Source: Rhodobacteraceae bacterium EhC02 (GTDB lineage: Bacteria > Pseudomonadota > Alphaproteobacteria > Rhodobacterales > Rhodobacteraceae). From it: DNA of 64,000 bases. A program made the position numbers and the translations under genes. Under the pieces are notes generated by a model. The model did not search any database, was not told the DNA's origin, and saw only the letters and a list, made by a program, of their open reading frames with translations. This document shows, one piece after another, positions 62,907 through 64,000 of this stretch (its first letter is position 1; every line of letters begins with the position of its first letter). The stretch covers positions 248,001 through 312,000 of the forward strand of contig LXYH01000023.1 of NCBI GenBank assembly GCA_001650895.1. Reading direction: 5' to 3'.

Positions 62907-64000
62907 TCAGCCGATGGCTGCGGCCTTCACGTCCTCGTCGATATAGGGGACGTATTGGGCGAAGTTGTCGGCAAACATCTGCACAAGTTTCGCGGCCTGA
63001 CGGTCATAGGCTTCGGCATCATGCCAGGTGCGGCGCGGATCCAGCAGGACCTCTGCCACGCCTTCCACGGCGACAGGTACGTCAAAGCCGAAGTTGTCGT
63101 CCTTGCGGAATTCGACGTCATTCAGGCTGCCGTCAAGTGCGGCGGTCAGAAGCGCGCGGGTCGCGCGGATCGGCATCCGGCTGCCGGTGCCATAGGCGCC
63201 ACCGGTCCAGCCGGTGTTCACCAGCCAGCAGGTCGCGCCATGTTTGGCGATCTTGGCTTGCAGCAGCTTGCCATAGGCCTCGGGGCGGCGCGGCATGAAG
63301 GGCGCACCAAAGCAGGTCGAGAAAGTGGGTTCGGGTTCGGTGACACCACGCTCGGTCCCGGCGACCTTCGAGGTGAAGCCCGACAGGAAGTGATACATCG
63401 CCTGCGCCGGCGTCAGCCGCGCGATGGGAGGCAGAACGCCGAAGGCATCGCAGGTCAGCATGATGACGTTCTTGGGGTGACCACCCAGCGCGGTGTCGGA
63501 CGCGTTCGAGATATAGTCCAGCGGATAGGCGCAGCGCATGTTGGCGGTCAGGCTGTCGTCGTCGAAATCCAGCTCGAATGTCTCGGGGTCGAAGATCATG
63601 TTCTCGATCACGGTGCCGAACTTGGTCGTGGTCGCGTAGATTTCGGGCTCGGCCTCGGCGCTGAGGTTGATGGTCTTGGCATAGCAGCCGCCCTCAAAAT
63701 TGAAGGTGCCGCGATCCGACCAGCCATGTTCGTCGTCACCGATCAGCGTGCGCGCGGGATCTGCCGACAGCGTCGTCTTGCCAGTACCCGACAGGCCGAA
63801 GAACACGGCCGTGTCGACCGGGTTGCCGGTGGCATGGTTGGCCGAGCAATGCATCGGCATCACGCCTTTTTCCGGCAGCAGGTAGTTCAGCAGGGTAAAG
63901 ACGGATTTCTTGTTCTCACCCGCATATTCGGTGCCGCCGATCAGGATCACCCTGGCATCGAAGTTCATCGCGATCACGGTTTCCGAACGGCAGTTGTGAC
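62907..64000 (-). CDS. pckA: ATP-dependent phosphoenolpyruvate carboxykinase, C-terminal part (cut by window edge)
   Basis: About 364 codons of the C-terminal part are present; the frame stays open through base 64000. The kinase/ATP loop is [16 protein letters not shown], with metal-binding [20 protein letters not shown] and the conserved [18 protein letters not shown]. The enzyme makes PEP from oxaloacetate and ATP for gluconeogenesis, which suits growth on organic acids. An internal ATG near 63969 is part of the conserved [17 protein letters not shown] sequence, not a start. Confidence 0.97.
   Translation of the reverse strand, partial: HNCRSETVIAMNFDARVILIGGTEYAGENKKSVFTLLNYLLPEKGVMPMHCSANHATGNPVDTAVFFGLSGTGKTTLSADPARTLIGDDEHGWSDRGTFNFEGGCYAKTINLSAEAEPEIYATTTKFGTVIENMIFDPETFELDFDDDSLTANMRCAYPLDYISNASDTALGGHPKNVIMLTCDAFGVLPPIARLTPAQAMYHFLSGFTSKVAGTERGVTEPEPTFSTCFGAPFMPRRPEAYGKLLQAKIAKHGATCWLVNTGWTGGAYGTGSRMPIRATRALLTAALDGSLNDVEFRKDDNFGFDVPVAVEGVAEVLLDPRRTWHDAEAYDRQAAKLVQMFADNFAQYVPYIDEDVKAAAIG

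Noticed and set aside
1-64000. CRISPR arrays, rRNA or tRNA genes, insertion sequences
   Set aside because: No regularly spaced repeats, no T-loop-type tRNA signatures and no transposase genes were seen.

Overview
The window is a GC-rich, densely coded stretch of an alphaproteobacterial chromosome, most likely a member of the Rhodobacteraceae (Rhodobacterales). The evidence is a GcrA cell-cycle regulator, a methylsuccinyl-CoA dehydrogenase of the ethylmalonyl-CoA pathway with a MeaB chaperone nearby, ATP-type PEP carboxykinase, the carboxynorspermidine route to polyamines, and many proteins typical of that family. About 60 protein genes were called. Both end genes are cut by the window: an alpha-2-macroglobulin on the left and pckA on the right. 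I saw no tRNA, rRNA, CRISPR array, insertion sequence or prophage. No gene-free stretch exceeds 300 bases; the largest are 44630-44922, 30915-31194, 11561-11838 and 41790-42054, and each holds regulatory signals described below.

Layout. 1-11.6 kb: alpha-2-macroglobulin, a hybrid histidine kinase, YaaA, RecQ, YggT, a thioesterase, an MFS protein, the murein endopeptidase MepA, an esterase-like phytase-domain protein and a YhhQ-type queuosine-precursor transporter. 11.6-14.8 kb: a candidate structured small RNA, the ribosome-rescue hydrolase ArfB, and the nspC/carboxynorspermidine dehydrogenase pair. 14.8-21.8 kb: a three-gene YnjBCD-like ABC importer divergent from a 1070-residue self-sufficient reductive dehalogenase (cobalamin core, two 4Fe-4S clusters and a fused flavin/2Fe-2S reductase), the most unusual gene here. 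21.8-26.8 kb: pncA-pncB NAD salvage, TrhO, an MFS carrier and a CDP-alcohol phosphatidyltransferase. 26.8-34.4 kb: the ugpBAEC glycerol-3-phosphate importer and the znuA/zur-znuC-znuB zinc system with two Zur boxes. 34.5-37.3 kb: adenine deaminase and a TetR repressor facing a small membrane protein across three operator copies. 37.4-41.8 kb: a FadJ-like enzyme plus two acyl-CoA dehydrogenases, arranged like a pimeloyl-CoA beta-oxidation operon.

At 42.0-42.8 kb lies a single AT-rich HEPN/AbiU2-like gene, probably acquired. 43.0-47.1 kb: gcrA, an ABC-2 permease, a short arginine-rich leader ORF and argD-argF, with argF flanked by inverted copies of an intergenic repeat. 47.2-52.0 kb: pit phosphate transporter with a PHO-box-like site, a Nudix hydrolase and HrpB. 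52.0-57.9 kb: MeaB, a beta-keto acid cleavage enzyme, a haem-type ferric-reductase-like membrane protein with an exported intradiol-dioxygenase-like protein, mcd and a TSUP permease. 57.9-62.9 kb: several regulators (XRE, a LysR-type HTH on an unfamiliar C-terminal domain, LuxR) with a GNAT-like protein and an FAD monooxygenase-DUF2783 pair. 62.9-64 kb: pckA.

Functionally the region is mostly core metabolism (polyamine, arginine, NAD, adenine, fatty/dicarboxylic acid, C2 assimilation, gluconeogenesis) and nutrient uptake (Zn, phosphate, glycerol-3-phosphate). Accessory interest centres on the reductive dehalogenase locus, the HEPN gene and several candidate cis-regulatory RNAs. All calls come from reading the sequence and from family knowledge; no database search was run.
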